From positions 1,600,046 through 1,664,045 of the forward strand of contig SCFE01000047.1 in NCBI GenBank assembly GCA_004352715.1: a stretch of DNA of 64,000 nt. Reading direction: 5' to 3'. The notes under the pieces are model-generated. The model was not told the DNA's origin and ran no database searches. It saw nothing but the letters and a program-made list of their open reading frames with translations. Below, piece after piece: positions 45,301-54,850 of the stretch. The position numbers were made by a program, and so were the translations under genes. How positions within the stretch are numbered: position 1 is the stretch's first letter; each line of letters opens with the position of its first letter. The stretch is from Hofstenia miamia (Eukaryota; Xenacoelomorpha; Acoela).

Positions 45301-46249
45301 TTTTGGAAGAATTACAATTTTGCTCATATTTTGCTAATCAACCTGAGTGTCATAATTATAAATATAAATGACAAGTTTAGGGCGTATTGGAATGTTATTG
45401 TTGCAGAACACATTGAAAATTCGGACATAAATCCAATCCTAGCACCAATTTACGTTAACGTTCCATTATTTCCTCTGAAATCGACGGCGTCTTTTCGTCA
45501 GTGGGCGAAGTTTTGTTGCTTGCATGAAGCCTAATCCGTTAAGTCAGTACATCATAATATGCTGGTTTAATAACATTGAGTGAATTCCTTTTAAAGATAT
45601 TCAGGCATTAAAATCTAATCAATGCGGATGTTTTTGCTCATATTTTATTGATTTCTTAAGCCATAAATTCTCATATTTTGACAGGATGAGATCGGGGTGT
45701 GAGCAGGTTGGAAAAACTGCCCCTATTCATTTCTGGCATGCATGGACACCAGCAAAAACATTGAGATTCGACAAGAATGATCTTCCTCAACATTTGGATA
45801 GAATTTAAAACCAGCATCTCCTTCGTAGAATGAAAAATATAATCTGTAAAATATATTCAATCTAAGTAACCTTCGAGTTTAGCATAGATAACGCAACCTT
45901 TGGCTATTATTATAAAATATATGTTTTGATTCAATTGCAGAAATGAGATGAGTTAATGGAAAATCTGAAAGTAATAGATGAACTCACTCGTTGTATGATT
46001 AAGCCATATTTGGTAAAACGTTGTAAAGGCATGATGAGGTAGTGCTCTAGAGGAATCCGTTTCAGCTCTTCCCTCTTGTTTGCTTGCTCAAGGAATTTAC
46101 TGAGTTCAGTGTGAGTTTGTGCGAAATAGCTGAGATTGTTCAAAGAATCAGATTGATGCTGACAAAAAATGATGGCATTCTCAAAATGCATTGGAAGCTC
46201 ACGCACAAGGACATGCCCAATTTCTTCCAAATTGCAAAGTTCCAAGCAT
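20478..46249 (-). CDS. ITSN: Intersectin-like RhoGEF, C-terminal half (DH-PH-C2), seven exons
   Basis: Intersectins are endocytic scaffolds. Their long form ends in a DH-PH-C2 module that activates Cdc42 at sites of clathrin-mediated endocytosis and actin assembly. The visible exons (minus) are 46249-45988, 36936-36697, 28345-28153, 28110-28038, 27727-27588, 24810-24622 and 20623-20478. All six junctions keep the frame. The order is the DH core (LIMPLQRFTKYGLIIQR), the DH end (QNQMEWLQTHTIF), the PH start (SGPRKLLFYGYLTK, then NSNKELVAFLFNDFLLL, nearly identical to intersectin SNKELYGFLFNDFLLL), the PH end, and a C2 domain running to the stop. The EH, coiled-coil and SH3 parts and the start of DH were not found upstream. 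They may be in the 630-bp gap, beyond the window, or absent. Introns reach about 10 kb and carry many transposons. Confidence 0.92.
22127..22925. mobile_element. 799-bp inverted-repeat element with CCACCAGTGG motifs
   Basis: The ends read CCCATGTAGCCA and, on the other strand, CCCACGTAGCCA. Many CCACCAGTGG and CCACTGG palindromes cluster in the outer 150 and 110 bases and are absent from the AT-rich middle. This layout suggests a non-autonomous DNA transposon with sub-terminal transposase-binding repeats. I could not find a clear target-site duplication. Confidence 0.55.
23635..24334. mobile_element. Non-autonomous hAT-type element, 700 bp
   Basis: It begins CAGTGCTACAACC and ends with the reverse complement of CTGTGCTGCAACC. 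It is flanked by 8-bp near-duplicates GTTGGTAG (23627-23634) and GTTGATAG (24335-24342). Further inverted ACCGGT-containing sequence lies inside both ends. The 8-bp target duplication and CAG-type ends fit the hAT superfamily. No transposase is encoded. Confidence 0.7.
24622..24810 (-). CDS. ITSN: Intersectin exon: C2 core
   Basis: The acceptor CTATCTAG precedes AAAAGAGG; the exon ends GATG before a GTATAA donor. It reads RPYVVLSLGDQQVRT (family NPYCEVTMGSQ), then NNPVWNHKGQLLFDD (family LNPKWNSNCQFFI) and LWIAIYIARYYVPD (family LCITVFERDQFSPD). Most acidic calcium-loop residues are not kept, so calcium binding is doubtful. Confidence 0.88.
24811..27587. other. Intersectin intron
   Basis: 2.8 kb, nearly half occupied by the 1278-bp hAT-type element. 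Nothing coding was seen. Confidence 0.6.
25577..26854. mobile_element. Non-autonomous hAT-type element, 1278 bp
   Basis: The left end is CATAGGCGGCTCGTGC and the right end, reversed, is CAGCGGCGGCTCGTGC. It is flanked on both sides by a perfect 8-bp duplication CAATAATG (25569-25576 and 26855-26862). A TTGCCTAA-type motif occurs inside both ends. It has no transposase ORF. The GGCGGCTCGTGC-type terminal repeat with 8-bp duplication is typical of hAT elements. Confidence 0.85.
27588..27727 (-). CDS. ITSN: Intersectin exon: PH end to C2 start
   Basis: The acceptor AATTAG ends at 27728; the first A completes an AGA codon. It reads KQWVNQLEELHKEVKKK (PH C-terminal helix, with the invariant tryptophan; family [21 protein letters not shown]). 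A shortened linker follows, then GRVIVDVMSATDIYL (first C2 strand, family GRLMVNVVEGIEL). The donor is GTATTT. Confidence 0.88.
28038..28110 (-). CDS. ITSN: Intersectin exon: PH strands, 73 nt
   Basis: It reads MENAFSFEYEDKKYTLKPEQ, matching family EPIFHISHIDRVYTLRAES. It is preceded by the 42-nt intron and followed by a weak GTTCGA donor. The phase (AG plus A) agrees with the next exon. Confidence 0.82.
28111..28152 (-). other. 42-nt candidate intron in intersectin
   Basis: GTAATT ... TTTAG, AT-rich, length divisible by three and without a stop, so it could also be translated. Removing it gives a PH loop that fits intersectins better. Retaining it would add 14 residues. Confidence 0.65.
28153..28345 (-). 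CDS. ITSN: Intersectin exon: PH N-terminal strands
   Basis: The acceptor TTTTTTAG precedes GTTAATAGTAAT. It reads VNSNKELVAFLFNDFLLLA, the strongest single intersectin signature in the window, then YRTPMLLVNMSQIQL (family YKTPIFLNEVLVKL). It ends one base into a glycine codon. Confidence 0.93.
28615..30185 (+). pseudogene. Internally deleted LINE (family A, copy 1)
   Basis: A non-LTR retrotransposon in which most of the reverse transcriptase is missing. 28615-29070 is open for 151 codons and contains RRHKWTDEQNRTALECYRRS and RGYRKRMLEEW, the Myb-like N-terminal motif of such proteins. 29420-29638 reads KATARAGEDAVRFWENIWGS (family FWxxIW). 29650-29870 reads YWLKKFTSVHERLAVALEES, then NNFRPITCLPTTWKLLTS (RT motif 1-2). 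The sequence then jumps to KYRELAEEIERLWRLK and VVPIVVGAPGAVSKK, which is the extreme C-terminus of this kind of LINE protein. The YxDD palm is absent. An (AAT)n stretch at about 30167-30181 may be its 3' tail. It is high in G and A compared with the surrounding DNA. The copy at 9.3-10.2 kb is related. Confidence 0.75.
29623..29699. repeat. 27-bp perfect inverted repeat inside the LINE
   Basis: 29623-29649 is the reverse complement of 29673-29699, with a 23-nt loop. The right arm is the genuine coding part (FTSVHERLA). The left arm replaces the expected sequence before it. Confidence 0.85.
31700..32402 (+). pseudogene. Tc1-like transposase relic
   Basis: It reads the helix-turn-helix part of a Tc1/mariner transposase (RIPDRIIRRAVVADPTFNRR, then VSIHTVHVQ, corresponding to VSxxTVRR), then SYVPDKEPRLTNQ to a stop at 31961-31963. 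The next recognisable piece, near 32030-32095, is the C-terminal ADSPDLNAIKNLWIKLK (family DLNPIENLW). The central DDE core is deleted. The right terminal repeat AGCTTTTGGCAGGGACTGTA ends at about 32397. No matching left repeat was found, so the element is 5'-truncated. Confidence 0.7.
32574..34428. mobile_element. Non-autonomous hAT-type element, 1855 bp
   Basis: It starts CAGAGGCGCACCCAG and ends with the reverse complement of CAGGGGCGCATCCAG. It is flanked by a perfect 8-bp duplication GTCACTTA (32566-32573 and 34429-34436). Inside are C- and G-runs at the left end, a TA microsatellite near the right end and AT-rich sequence. No transposase was recognised. The CAGGGGCG ends with 8-bp duplication place it in the hAT superfamily. 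Confidence 0.88.
34350..34379. repeat. (TA)n microsatellite
   Basis: Alternating TA just inside the right end of the hAT-type element. Confidence 0.85.
36697..36936 (-). CDS. ITSN: Intersectin exon: DH end and PH start
   Basis: The acceptor TTCCTAG precedes ATTCTTAAAG; the exon has 80 codons in phase 0 at both ends and an AAG-GTATAT donor. It reads FQDLKEALDISVNMCSIAND (family HLKHALEKAEELCSQVNE), HEQESQNQMEWLQTH (family REKENSDRLEWIQAH) and SGPRKLLFYGYLTK (family LGPRKFLHSGKLYK). Confidence 0.92.
37680..37706. repeat. (TA)n microsatellite
   Basis: Alternating TA with one TG step. Confidence 0.75.
39127..39167. repeat. (TCTA)n microsatellite
   Basis: About ten TCTA/TTTA tetranucleotide units. 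Confidence 0.85.
41938..42130. repeat. (TA)n tract interrupted by an assembly gap
   Basis: TA repeat on both sides of 148 Ns (41952-42099). The gap is most likely an uncollapsed TA array. Confidence 0.85.
42354..42386. repeat. (TA)n microsatellite
   Basis: Alternating TA with one TG step. Confidence 0.8.
44641..44998. mobile_element. Candidate GC-rich-ended MITE
   Basis: The left end reads GTGTGGGCCGGACCGATGCC and the right end, reversed, reads TGTGCGGGAATCCGATTTTT followed by AATGCCCGCCCGG. GCCCG blocks lie in both ends of an AT-rich body of about 360 bp. The target duplication is not clear. Confidence 0.5.
45988..46249 (-). CDS. ITSN: Intersectin exon: DH core
   Basis: The acceptor ATAATTAG precedes ATGCTTGG; the first base completes an upstream codon. 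The donor is CGA-GTGAGT. It reads EEIGHVLVRELPMHFENAII (family [20 protein letters not shown]), then YFAQTHTELSKFLEQ (family DFKEFVKRL) and RIPLEHYLIMPLQRFTKYGL (family MPLSSFILKPMQRVTRYPL). This is the conserved DH helix that contacts the Rho GTPase. The first half of the DH domain must come from an exon not found here. Confidence 0.92.
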
Positions 46250-46511
46250 CTAATTATAATGTCAGTTTTAAGTTGTAAAAAATATTAACAGGAAATAAAT
46301 TATTTTCGAAAATAATTATCCACTTAATAAGCAAAAAGAGTGTGAGAGAAGTTCTGAAGTTAGGCATTCAGTAAATGACCTTCCGCTTGCTATATGACGT
46401 CCTTATAATATATTATTATTTTAGTCTATTAATTTCTTATTTAAAAATGTGAATGTTGAAAAGCCTTCATCAATGTGTAGTATATACAATAAACGAATAT
46501 AAAATGAGAAC

Positions 46512-48040
46512 ATGAAGTTCACATGTTTTTCATGTAAAACCGAATTAAAATTTTCAAGGAAATGTACAGGGCTTTCTACTAGTTGTGTTGATTCGATTAT
46601 TCATTATAAGAAGCATTTCCTTGTGTTTTGTACCAACTGTGTTAATAATGGTGAGAAAGATTACTTTGAAAAAATTTGTAAATGATTGAGCATCCACTAC
46701 GAATTACATTGAAAAATTAGAGTAAATTTACCAGGATACTGACAAAAATTATCGAAATTGATGACAAGCAAATTAAATGGCATGAAGACTTTAAAGAATC
46801 ATACAAGAAAACCAAACGTCGGACAACAATCCACCACGAATGTGAACTGATAGTAGCATCAGTATACAAGGCCGGTTTGACTTGATTTGGAGCTGACTGG
46901 CAGATTGATGGCGCATCGTATACTCAAGTTATCACTTGAAAGAAATTAAAAAATGCGAAAGAGACTTGTACTAGTGGCTCATCATTAAATGCAATTATGC
47001 CTGAAAATAACAAAGGAAGGAACATATTTTCTTGACCCGTGTAGCAAAGAATGAGAATATTGAAAGTCACTGCTCTGATCAAGGAGTTAAACTGTTACAG
47101 TTAATGTGTCAGTTGTAAATATGCTCCGTGGATGTCTTTTCATCTAGTATTTCATTTTGAAGAGGAATAAAAAGTCTATAATATTCTGGGACCAGCTTTG
47201 TCAATTCAGGAGATATAGACTGAATGATAACGCTAGAATTTGGTTGCCATCACTCAGAGCTTCAGACAAAAACATGGGTGTAACGAATTTCTCTACAAAT
47301 GGCTGTCATGGCGCTAACTCTGGACAAGGATTTTGAATACATTACACTAGTTCAACAGAAACCCATGATTCTATAAAAATTATACGTAAAATAATGTTTT
47401 GTTGAAGCAAAATTCATTAGGAATAAAATTTTGCTGTTACAGAGATTATTTCACATGTGAATGAACCTGACCTAACCATAACAGATAGTGATGAATCCTT
47501 CTAATTAATATCTTATGGTAAGCATATCATAAAAGATCGACCTAACAAAACAGTTTCTTCTTGGCACAAAAAGTCATTAGGAAAAATATAAAATCTTATC
47601 ATTGATGATGTACCCGAATGTATTAATACTACTCTGGTACAAATTGATAGGCTACAAATGTTTAATTGGCCGTTTGTAAATACCTCCGAATTTTGATAGT
47701 GAAATAAAGGCACCGTGTATTTAACTTTATTATTGCCAAAACTGGTGATTTACTCAAATTAATTCAACATTTTCAGTTACTGTAAATGGAGATCTAAACT
47801 ACGATTTGAGCAGGAAATACTTCAATGATCTATGCAATAATCTTGATTTAAACCACTTCGACACTGAGCCTACTCACAATGCTCATGTTATTGACGATGT
47901 ACTATCCTCTGATGATTTACTATGTTGTGAAGCAAGTACATACTCATGGCTCTAATTGGACAATCTAAGCACAAAATTTGTTACCTACAGATTCCCAAAA
48001 CTACATGAATGGCAAAAGTTCCAGCCAGGGTATTTGAAAA
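46512..48040 (+). pseudogene. Decayed LINE: zinc-finger ORF1 start and endonuclease remnant
   Basis: An ATG at 46512 opens a 57-residue frame with a cysteine pattern C-x2-C ... C ... C ... C-x2-C (FTCFSCKTEL, KCTG, FCTNCVNNGE), like the zinc-binding start of LINE ORF1 proteins. It ends at 46685 and is followed by broken sequence. At 47773-47955 the plus strand reads TVNGDLNYDLSRKYFNDLC, then LNHFDTEPTHNAHVIDDVLS. This matches the GDxNxD and xDHxxxS segments of LINE AP-endonuclease domains. It then continues YRFPKLHEWQKF, a typical post-endonuclease segment, into the assembly gap. Confidence 0.55.
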
Positions 48041-48164
48041 ATATTTTTATGCGAAACTGTTGAGAAACTCATGATTCTGAAAATCAATGGACCATTTAGT
48101 GAAAATTTATCCTTTACATATTTTATTAAAGTCGAGTTGGTCAGAGTGTTGACAATTTTAAAAT

Positions 48165-48794
48165 NNNNNNNNNNNNNNNNNNNNNNNNNNNNNNNNNNNN
48201 NNNNNNNNNNNNNNNNNNNNNNNNNNNNNNNNNNNNNNNNNNNNNNNNNNNNNNNNNNNNNNNNNNNNNNNNNNNNNNNNNNNNNNNNNNNNNNNNNNNN
48301 NNNNNNNNNNNNNNNNNNNNNNNNNNNNNNNNNNNNNNNNNNNNNNNNNNNNNNNNNNNNNNNNNNNNNNNNNNNNNNNNNNNNNNNNNNNNNNNNNNNN
48401 NNNNNNNNNNNNNNNNNNNNNNNNNNNNNNNNNNNNNNNNNNNNNNNNNNNNNNNNNNNNNNNNNNNNNNNNNNNNNNNNNNNNNNNNNNNNNNNNNNNN
48501 NNNNNNNNNNNNNNNNNNNNNNNNNNNNNNNNNNNNNNNNNNNNNNNNNNNNNNNNNNNNNNNNNNNNNNNNNNNNNNNNNNNNNNNNNNNNNNNNNNNN
48601 NNNNNNNNNNNNNNNNNNNNNNNNNNNNNNNNNNNNNNNNNNNNNNNNNNNNNNNNNNNNNNNNNNNNNNNNNNNNNNNNNNNNNNNNNNNNNNNNNNNN
48701 NNNNNNNNNNNNNNNNNNNNNNNNNNNNNNNNNNNNNNNNNNNNNNNNNNNNNNNNNNNNNNNNNNNNNNNNNNNNNNNNNNNNNNNNNNNNNN
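48165..48794. other. Assembly gap, 630 Ns
   Basis: Unknown sequence. A TA repeat borders its right side. It could hide the rest of the LINE or an upstream intersectin exon. Confidence 0.95.
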
Positions 48795-48815
48795 TATATA
48801 TATATATTTACATAT

Positions 48816-48850
48816 CAGTGGCGTACGCAGGGAAGGACAGGGTGGAATGC
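48816..48850 (+). mobile_element. Single hAT-like terminus
   Basis: CAGTGGCGTACGCAGGG directly after TA repeat and TTACATAT. The CAGTGGCG-type start resembles hAT ends and the ends of the 32.6-kb element. No matching opposite end was found to the right, so it is a fragment or has diverged. Confidence 0.4.
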
Positions 48851-49287
48851 CCCCCGTCAGGCTTCCAAATTTGATTTTGACTGGATAAATCAAAAAATTT
48901 TCGTAAAAAATTGAAAAATTTGAATATATAGTAAAGAAAAAATATATACTTAATAAAATTCTGCGAATCCTGTATCAACGAATTCCAATTCCAGAATATT
49001 CCATCAATGCTTTCATCAGTAACAATAGCTGATGTTCTCAGTGGTGTTATGTAAATCTAATAATAATCTTAGTTTATTCAAATTTATTTCAATGATTTAC
49101 ATCACTTATCATTTGAAGTTTTCCCAAATATTCGGACTCTGTTTTGATCAATTCGTTGGTGGCATGAAGCTTTTCTTGAAAACGTTTCATTGCACTGGGT
49201 CTACGTTCGTCTAAAGTACACATTGGCCAACTATTTTGAGATTGAGATAAAAAGAGTTGAATTTTGACAATCCATTGATTTGCAGCT

Positions 49288-49347
49288 CTATGTATGTATT
49301 CAAGACCGTCTTAATCTTAACTATCTAGTTTAAAACGGTCTTGTATG
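49288..49347. repeat. Short hairpin with GACCGTCTTAA/AAACGGTCTTG arms
   Basis: CAAGACCGTCTTAA is followed about 30 bases later by its near inverse TTTAAAACGGTCTTG. The function is unknown. It may be a small transposon end pair. Confidence 0.45.
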
Positions 49348-50342
49348 CATTGATAGTTGATTATATGAGCTAGGGTTTTGCGGGACTAGAATTTTCTTGG
49401 TTCCACTGCTGTGAATTCTTCTGGTTCCCTGTGGCCACATGACATTATTTCTCTTTTGATAAATTTATATGTAGTATTTGAAATACAACTTGTCAAATAC
49501 AACTTCAATATAACTAAAATGATGATATTATTATATACAAATCCACTATCTGGCAAAGCATAATATATTTAATCTACCCTATCAGTTTGCGAAATATTAC
49601 AACATTTCAGTTGAATCATACTGAAAACGTTCAACTGCTCTACCTCTACATGTATGCGCGCAAGTAATACCCTACCCGCAATTTTAGTACTGGTTCCCTC
49701 AACTTACAATTATATTAAATGTTGTAGTATTATGTTGCATCTGCTTCTGCTTACCAATTATCAGGTTTTTTGCATAACTTTTTTTAAGTATAATAATGAA
49801 ATTAACTTTGTAAATGAAAGATTTGCTTATCCAAATTATATGTCCTATAGTAATCCTTGACTAAGTAAACTTCCAAAAGTACTCTAATAGTATTAATATC
49901 TCTTGAAGAAAGCACCTACTCTCATCTAACAATTTTAAAAAATAAAAAATGACAAGAGCAATTCACAAGGCTGTATAATGTCTGAACAATGTCTTTCTCT
50001 AAATACTAGACACCTATTTTAATAGTTTTATTAACAATTTACTATAAATATTTAGGAATATTTGTCATCATGTACCTAATAATATAATTAATAAATACAA
50101 TTTTAACTCTAAATCTGATAGTTTTTGTCAATTTTACGCCATTTAATAATACCATATCTAATGAATTTTGAACCTAAATGTCTGACAATTGTATCATTGT
50201 GTTCTGCTTAAATAATAATTCGATACTATTGGATAACTTCTACCAATTTATAATATTCTTTGCAATGAAACACAATAAATTACATAAATTTCCTCTTTAA
50301 AAATGTGTTATTGGCTGATTTTTGTTTTTTTGTAAATCAAAG

Positions 50343-50429
50343 ATGCCCAGACCCAGAGCAGATCGAGAATATAGGAAATTACGAGCTGAAAACAGGCAGA
50401 ATGAGATTAATCGTAATAAACAAAACTAG
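50343..50429 (+). other. 28-codon basic ORF, unknown
   Basis: ATG at 50343 reads MPRPRADREYRKLRAENRQN and a few more residues before a TAG. The charged composition stands out from the surrounding AT-rich DNA and resembles the start of some transposon-encoded proteins, but it is too short to assign. Confidence 0.2.
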
Positions 50430-52849
50430 TAATAAAGTTGTTTATGGTGTATTTTGTTACTTTAGTATTTGTTTTAACAGGGATAAAAACGCTAAATATC
50501 GTAGGAGTCAACAATAAATTTGTTTTGAAAACGGATCAATAGATTTGTTGGTGGCAAAATTGCTTCGCTCGTTACAAGGCCCGACGGAGATAATAGCTGA
50601 CGGGTTGGGTCTGTAAACTCAGGCCATGTTCATCACTGTTGTAACTCACAAATCCGTGATCACAGCAAATGATATATTCTAGTAATTAGCCAGGTTGGAA
50701 CCGCGTTGTACTACATTCTGTGTTCATGTGTGCCCATTTATTACTAGTCCCACTTTAAAAGACGTATAAAATATATTTTGTATTTTCTAAGCAATGGATT
50801 GATATCAGCTAAATCACTATAAATATATATTTCAGTTTACTACAAGTAGAATAAATGCATAAATTTCCATCACATTTTCTCTCAACTTTTCCAGTTCCTG
50901 ATTCAAATATAAACTTCTTAATGCAACAATCGATACACTGACTTAAAAATGTAAATTTAAAATTTTTTCAATTTAGTATTCTTTTTGAATTCATTAGCCC
51001 AATGCAAATAAAAAATTTAAATTATGAAACTCACATTCCATAATTTCATTTGAGTGTTGATCCCAACAAATATAATTGTACTGGTAAAAGCAGATTCGGA
51101 CATTTGGTATTTATCGGGAATGTTCTGGTATTTCAAATGTATAAAAAATATTGCATAGATTATTTTGCGAAACAACAACTCCAAGAATGCCTATTTTAGA
51201 AAAATTAACAACGAAATTTTTTCTGTAGTTTTAAATCCGAGATTTACTGGTTAGTCAAGAACATGACATTATCTCTATAGCAATTCAATTCGATGGACAG
51301 TGCGAGGAATGAAGTTAAAATTTTACCAACCTCACATCTTTCAAAAAAATTAATTTTCACAATTTTAAGAAATTGGTTGGATAGCCAACACTTCAATTCG
51401 GACAGCTTCCTTTGAAACCTGCTTTTGAAACATCAATCTTATTGAATTTAATAAAGCCATGCCATTTGAATACTTTTCGTCTAATTATATGGCCTTGTAT
51501 GAATTTTATTGCATAATAAAACATTCCTGTCGTATATATAGTTTGCATATCATATAGTCACATTGACTAATTAGTTAAATGCATCAGATACGTGGAATTT
51601 TATGCAGCTTCTGAATCTGCAAAAAATACCTGCAGAAATCATTCTCTGGGATCAAGTCTGCGTGTACGTAGATGCACTTTCTTAGCATTTTAGGTCGAGA
51701 ATTTTCTCGCATTTTGTAATATATAATTTTTTAAGAGAAAATAAGCTTCCAAATCATGACACAAATTAGGAACAGTTTAATAATTTCAAAACACTTGTTT
51801 AGTTATTCATCACTTATTGTTTTAATATGCAATAATGATTGTCATATTTATGATAATGTTAACTATTACTACAGACTGAATTTCGGATTGGCTTATTTTC
51901 AATAAAATTTGTTATTAGTCAAAAACAAACATTTCAAAATGATATACATGTATATTCGTAATTTTTTTTAAATATTTGAATATGCACAAATGTAGCAAAC
52001 CAAGCTATACATTCCAAAAATGGAATAAAGTTTTTTAATTTTTGCATAATGAAATCGAAACAACATGAATAGTACTTCGCAGAATCACTAATGATATCCT
52101 TAATATTATGTGAAAGGTAGTGATGCATTAGATTCTAATCATATCTTGGACATTGTTGAGCATAATGCACTGAAATGGGAGATTTGCAGAAATAGAGAAA
52201 TATTTTCATACACTTTGGAATCATCACGGCTTGCAAATCGGTAGGTTTCTCACGTTTGTCAAAACATGTACATCTTCGCTTCCAAAGTATGTACACAGTT
52301 CTCCCCATATTTAAGGGATCTGGTAATAGATCTTGATATAAAGAGCAGCATTTTTGAACTGTTGTGATTTTCAATCCTCAACAACCTCTTGACAATGTAT
52401 ATCTTTAGGAATTAAATATGATAATATATTTAAAGACTTGCCAAAGAAAAAGAAATTGATTTTGATGCACTGAGGACAAAATTCATAGCCATCACAAAAC
52501 AGAGATGGACATCGGCTGAAAATTTAGTCAGAAGCCTGGCCCTGTCCATTTAATGTTATACAATTTAATATAATCTTGACAAAAAATTGAATTCTTGGTT
52601 TTCTAGAGCAATTTTGGGGCATGTTAAAAATTTATGATAAAACTACACTGAAATTGAAAAACGTAAATTTAGTTTTATAAGCTGAAATGCTTTTACAGAA
52701 GTTTGCTTTAATATTAATGGTAAACCTCTTCTTCATTTTTGGAAACAATGATATTTTGCCGTTCGTGTCTTACATGATTGACAGTGTTAGTAAGTAAATG
52801 GGTAACCACGGGTTTTACTTCAAAATAAATAGAAAAATTACAAACAAAA

Positions 52850-52896
52850 NTATATATATACATATATATATATACATACATATATATATACATATA
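52850..52896. repeat. (TA)n tract with a single N
   Basis: TA/CATA repeat beginning at the N at 52850. The Tc1 element is inserted directly after it. Confidence 0.8.
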
Positions 52897-53100
52897 CAGT
52901 ACTGGCCAAAAGTTTGGGAACAGTAACATGTCTAAAGCATGTTTTATGCTATTTCCTGGAAACTTCATAAAATTCCTGGAATTCCCAATTTTTCGTAGAA
53001 TTTGCAACAGATTCATTTAGCCAATCAAATTAACACAACTTTAGATTTATACACAATACCTTTTCACTGAAAAATTACTATCATTATAGTTTGAAATATG

Positions 53101-54850
53101 GTCCGTAGTATTGAAATTTCACCAACAAAGTGTGCTCAAATTCATATCTTGTACGAGGAGGGCTACAATTATCACGCTATAGCTGTTAGAATGGGCGTGT
53201 CAGTATCTTCCTATCCAGAATAGTTATTTGCTATCAGCAACTGCAAAATTTTTCCTCTCGTAAGCGGTCTGGAAGACCAAAAGTGACAACCCCTCAGACT
53301 GTCTGTCTCATTCACCGTTACGTCGTCAATCAACCATTCTCTTCATCTTCTGAACTCAAAGCAAATCTTGGTGCGGTAGTGCCGAATGTATCAACACGTA
53401 CCATTAGGCGTCGATTGAATACTACCTTTGACCTTCCATCGTGCAAACCGGCTGCCAAACCCTGACCGTCTTCAAAAAACATTCGAGACCGGTTGCACTT
53501 CTGCAGGCAATACCAACACTACACCGCTGAGATGTGGCATCAAGTAATGTTTAGTGACGAATCCAAAATTTATTAGTTTACATCATACCGGCCACACGTT
53601 CGACGAACAAGAACCAAAGATTCAACACACGTTACACGCAACAAACTGTGCGCTCAGCACCTTCTGTGATGATTTGGGGTGCTATAACTGCGAATGGGCG
53701 TGCTGGTCTGCATTTTGTTCCTCACAACGAGATAGTCACAGCCAAGGCCTACCTCAAAATAATTCAGGTTCGCGGAACATCTGTGCTACAACAAGATGGT
53801 GCTCCAAAGCGCCAAAGTTGTGAAACAGTGGATTGCATCATAAGACTTTCGGCTGCTTGAGAACTGGCAGGGAAACTCCCTAGACCTCAACGTCATAGAA
53901 AATTGCTGGCATCACATCAAAAACTGTCTGAGGAAGCGCCAATGCACATCACTCGACGATCTAAAGGAGCAAATTAAAGTGNAGTTATTTGCTATCAGCA
54001 ACTGCAAAATTTTTCCTCTCGTAAGCGGTCTGGAAGACCAAAAGTGACAACCCCTCAGACTGTCTGTCTCATTCACCGTTACGTCGTCAATCAACCATTC
54101 TCTTCATCTTCTGAACTCAAAGCAAATCTTGGTGCGGTAGTGCCGAATGTATCAACACGTACCATTAGGCGTCGATTGAATACTACCTTTGACCTTCCAT
54201 CGTGCAAACCGGCTGCCAAACCCTGACCGTCTTCAAAAAACATTCGAGACCGGTTGCACTTCTGCAGGCAATACCAACACTACACCGCTGAGATGTGGCA
54301 TCAAGTAATGTTTAGTGACGAATCCAAAATTTATTAGTTTACATCATACCGGCCACACGTTCGACGAACAAGAACCAAAGATTCAACACACGTTACACGC
54401 AACAAACTGTGCGCTCAGCACCTTCTGTGATGATTTGGGGTGCTATAACTGCGAATGGGCGTGCTGGTCTGCATTTTGTTCCTCACAACGAGATAGTCAC
54501 AGCCAAGGCCTACCTCAAAATAATTCAGGTTCGCGGAACATCTGTGCTACAACAAGATGGTGCTCCAAAGCGCCAAAGTTGTGAAACAGTGGATTGCATC
54601 ATAAGACTTTCGGCTGCTTGAGAACTGGCAGGGAAACTCCCTAGACCTCAACGTCATAGAAAATTGCTGGCATCACATCAAAAACTGTCTGAGGAAGCGC
54701 CAATGCACATCACTCGACGATCTAAAGGAGCAAATTAAAGTGGTATGGTGCACAGAGATTACTAATGATTATTGTAGTAAACTGATCAAATCAATGTCAA
54801 ATCACATTGCTGCGTGTTTGGCCAATAATGGTAAACATACAAATATTAGA
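53101..54850 (+). pseudogene. Tc1-like transposase, frameshifted
   Basis: In order, across frame changes: IEISPTKCAQIHILYEEGYN (first HTH), RSGRPKVTTPQTVCLIHRYV with STRTIRRRL (second HTH), WHQVMFSDESKIY (first catalytic Asp in the family's FSDES), PSVMIWGAITANGRAGL (family VMVWG.I), VLQQDGAPKRQ (second Asp, in family QQDNAPCH) and GNSLDLNVIENCWHHIK (family SPDLNPIEN.W). At least three frameshifts or stops interrupt it, so it cannot be active. The middle part, from about residue 40, is present twice because of the 760-nt duplication. Confidence 0.85.
53222..54742. repeat. 760-nt direct duplication around a single N
   Basis: 53222-53981 and 53983-54742 appear identical, separated by one N at 53982. 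The unit has no element boundary at either end, so it is not a tandem transposon insertion. Confidence 0.92.

Larger units (their letters stand above)
36937..45987. other. Intersectin intron (DH), 9.1 kb
   Basis: No coding exon recognised. It contains a 148-bp assembly gap inside a TA tract, a TCTA repeat, a (TAA/TTA) patch near 43.2 kb and a MITE-like element near 44.6-45.0 kb. Otherwise it is unremarkable AT-rich sequence. Confidence 0.55.

Noticed and set aside
48071-48893. Long open frames on both strands across the 630-bp gap
   Set aside because: They consist almost entirely of unknown residues from Ns. Only the flanks are real sequence.
52135-52374. 79-codon minus frame with SLYQDLLPDPLN, considered as an upstream intersectin or RapGAP-type exon
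   Set aside because: The resemblance covers only a dozen residues. The rest does not fit a DH, SH3 or RapGAP/CNH protein and no supporting exons are nearby.
53283-54621. Repeated transposase ORFs suggesting two tandem Tc1 insertions
   Set aside because: Only one pair of terminal repeats exists, and the repeat unit lies inside the element next to an N, so it is one element with an assembly duplication.
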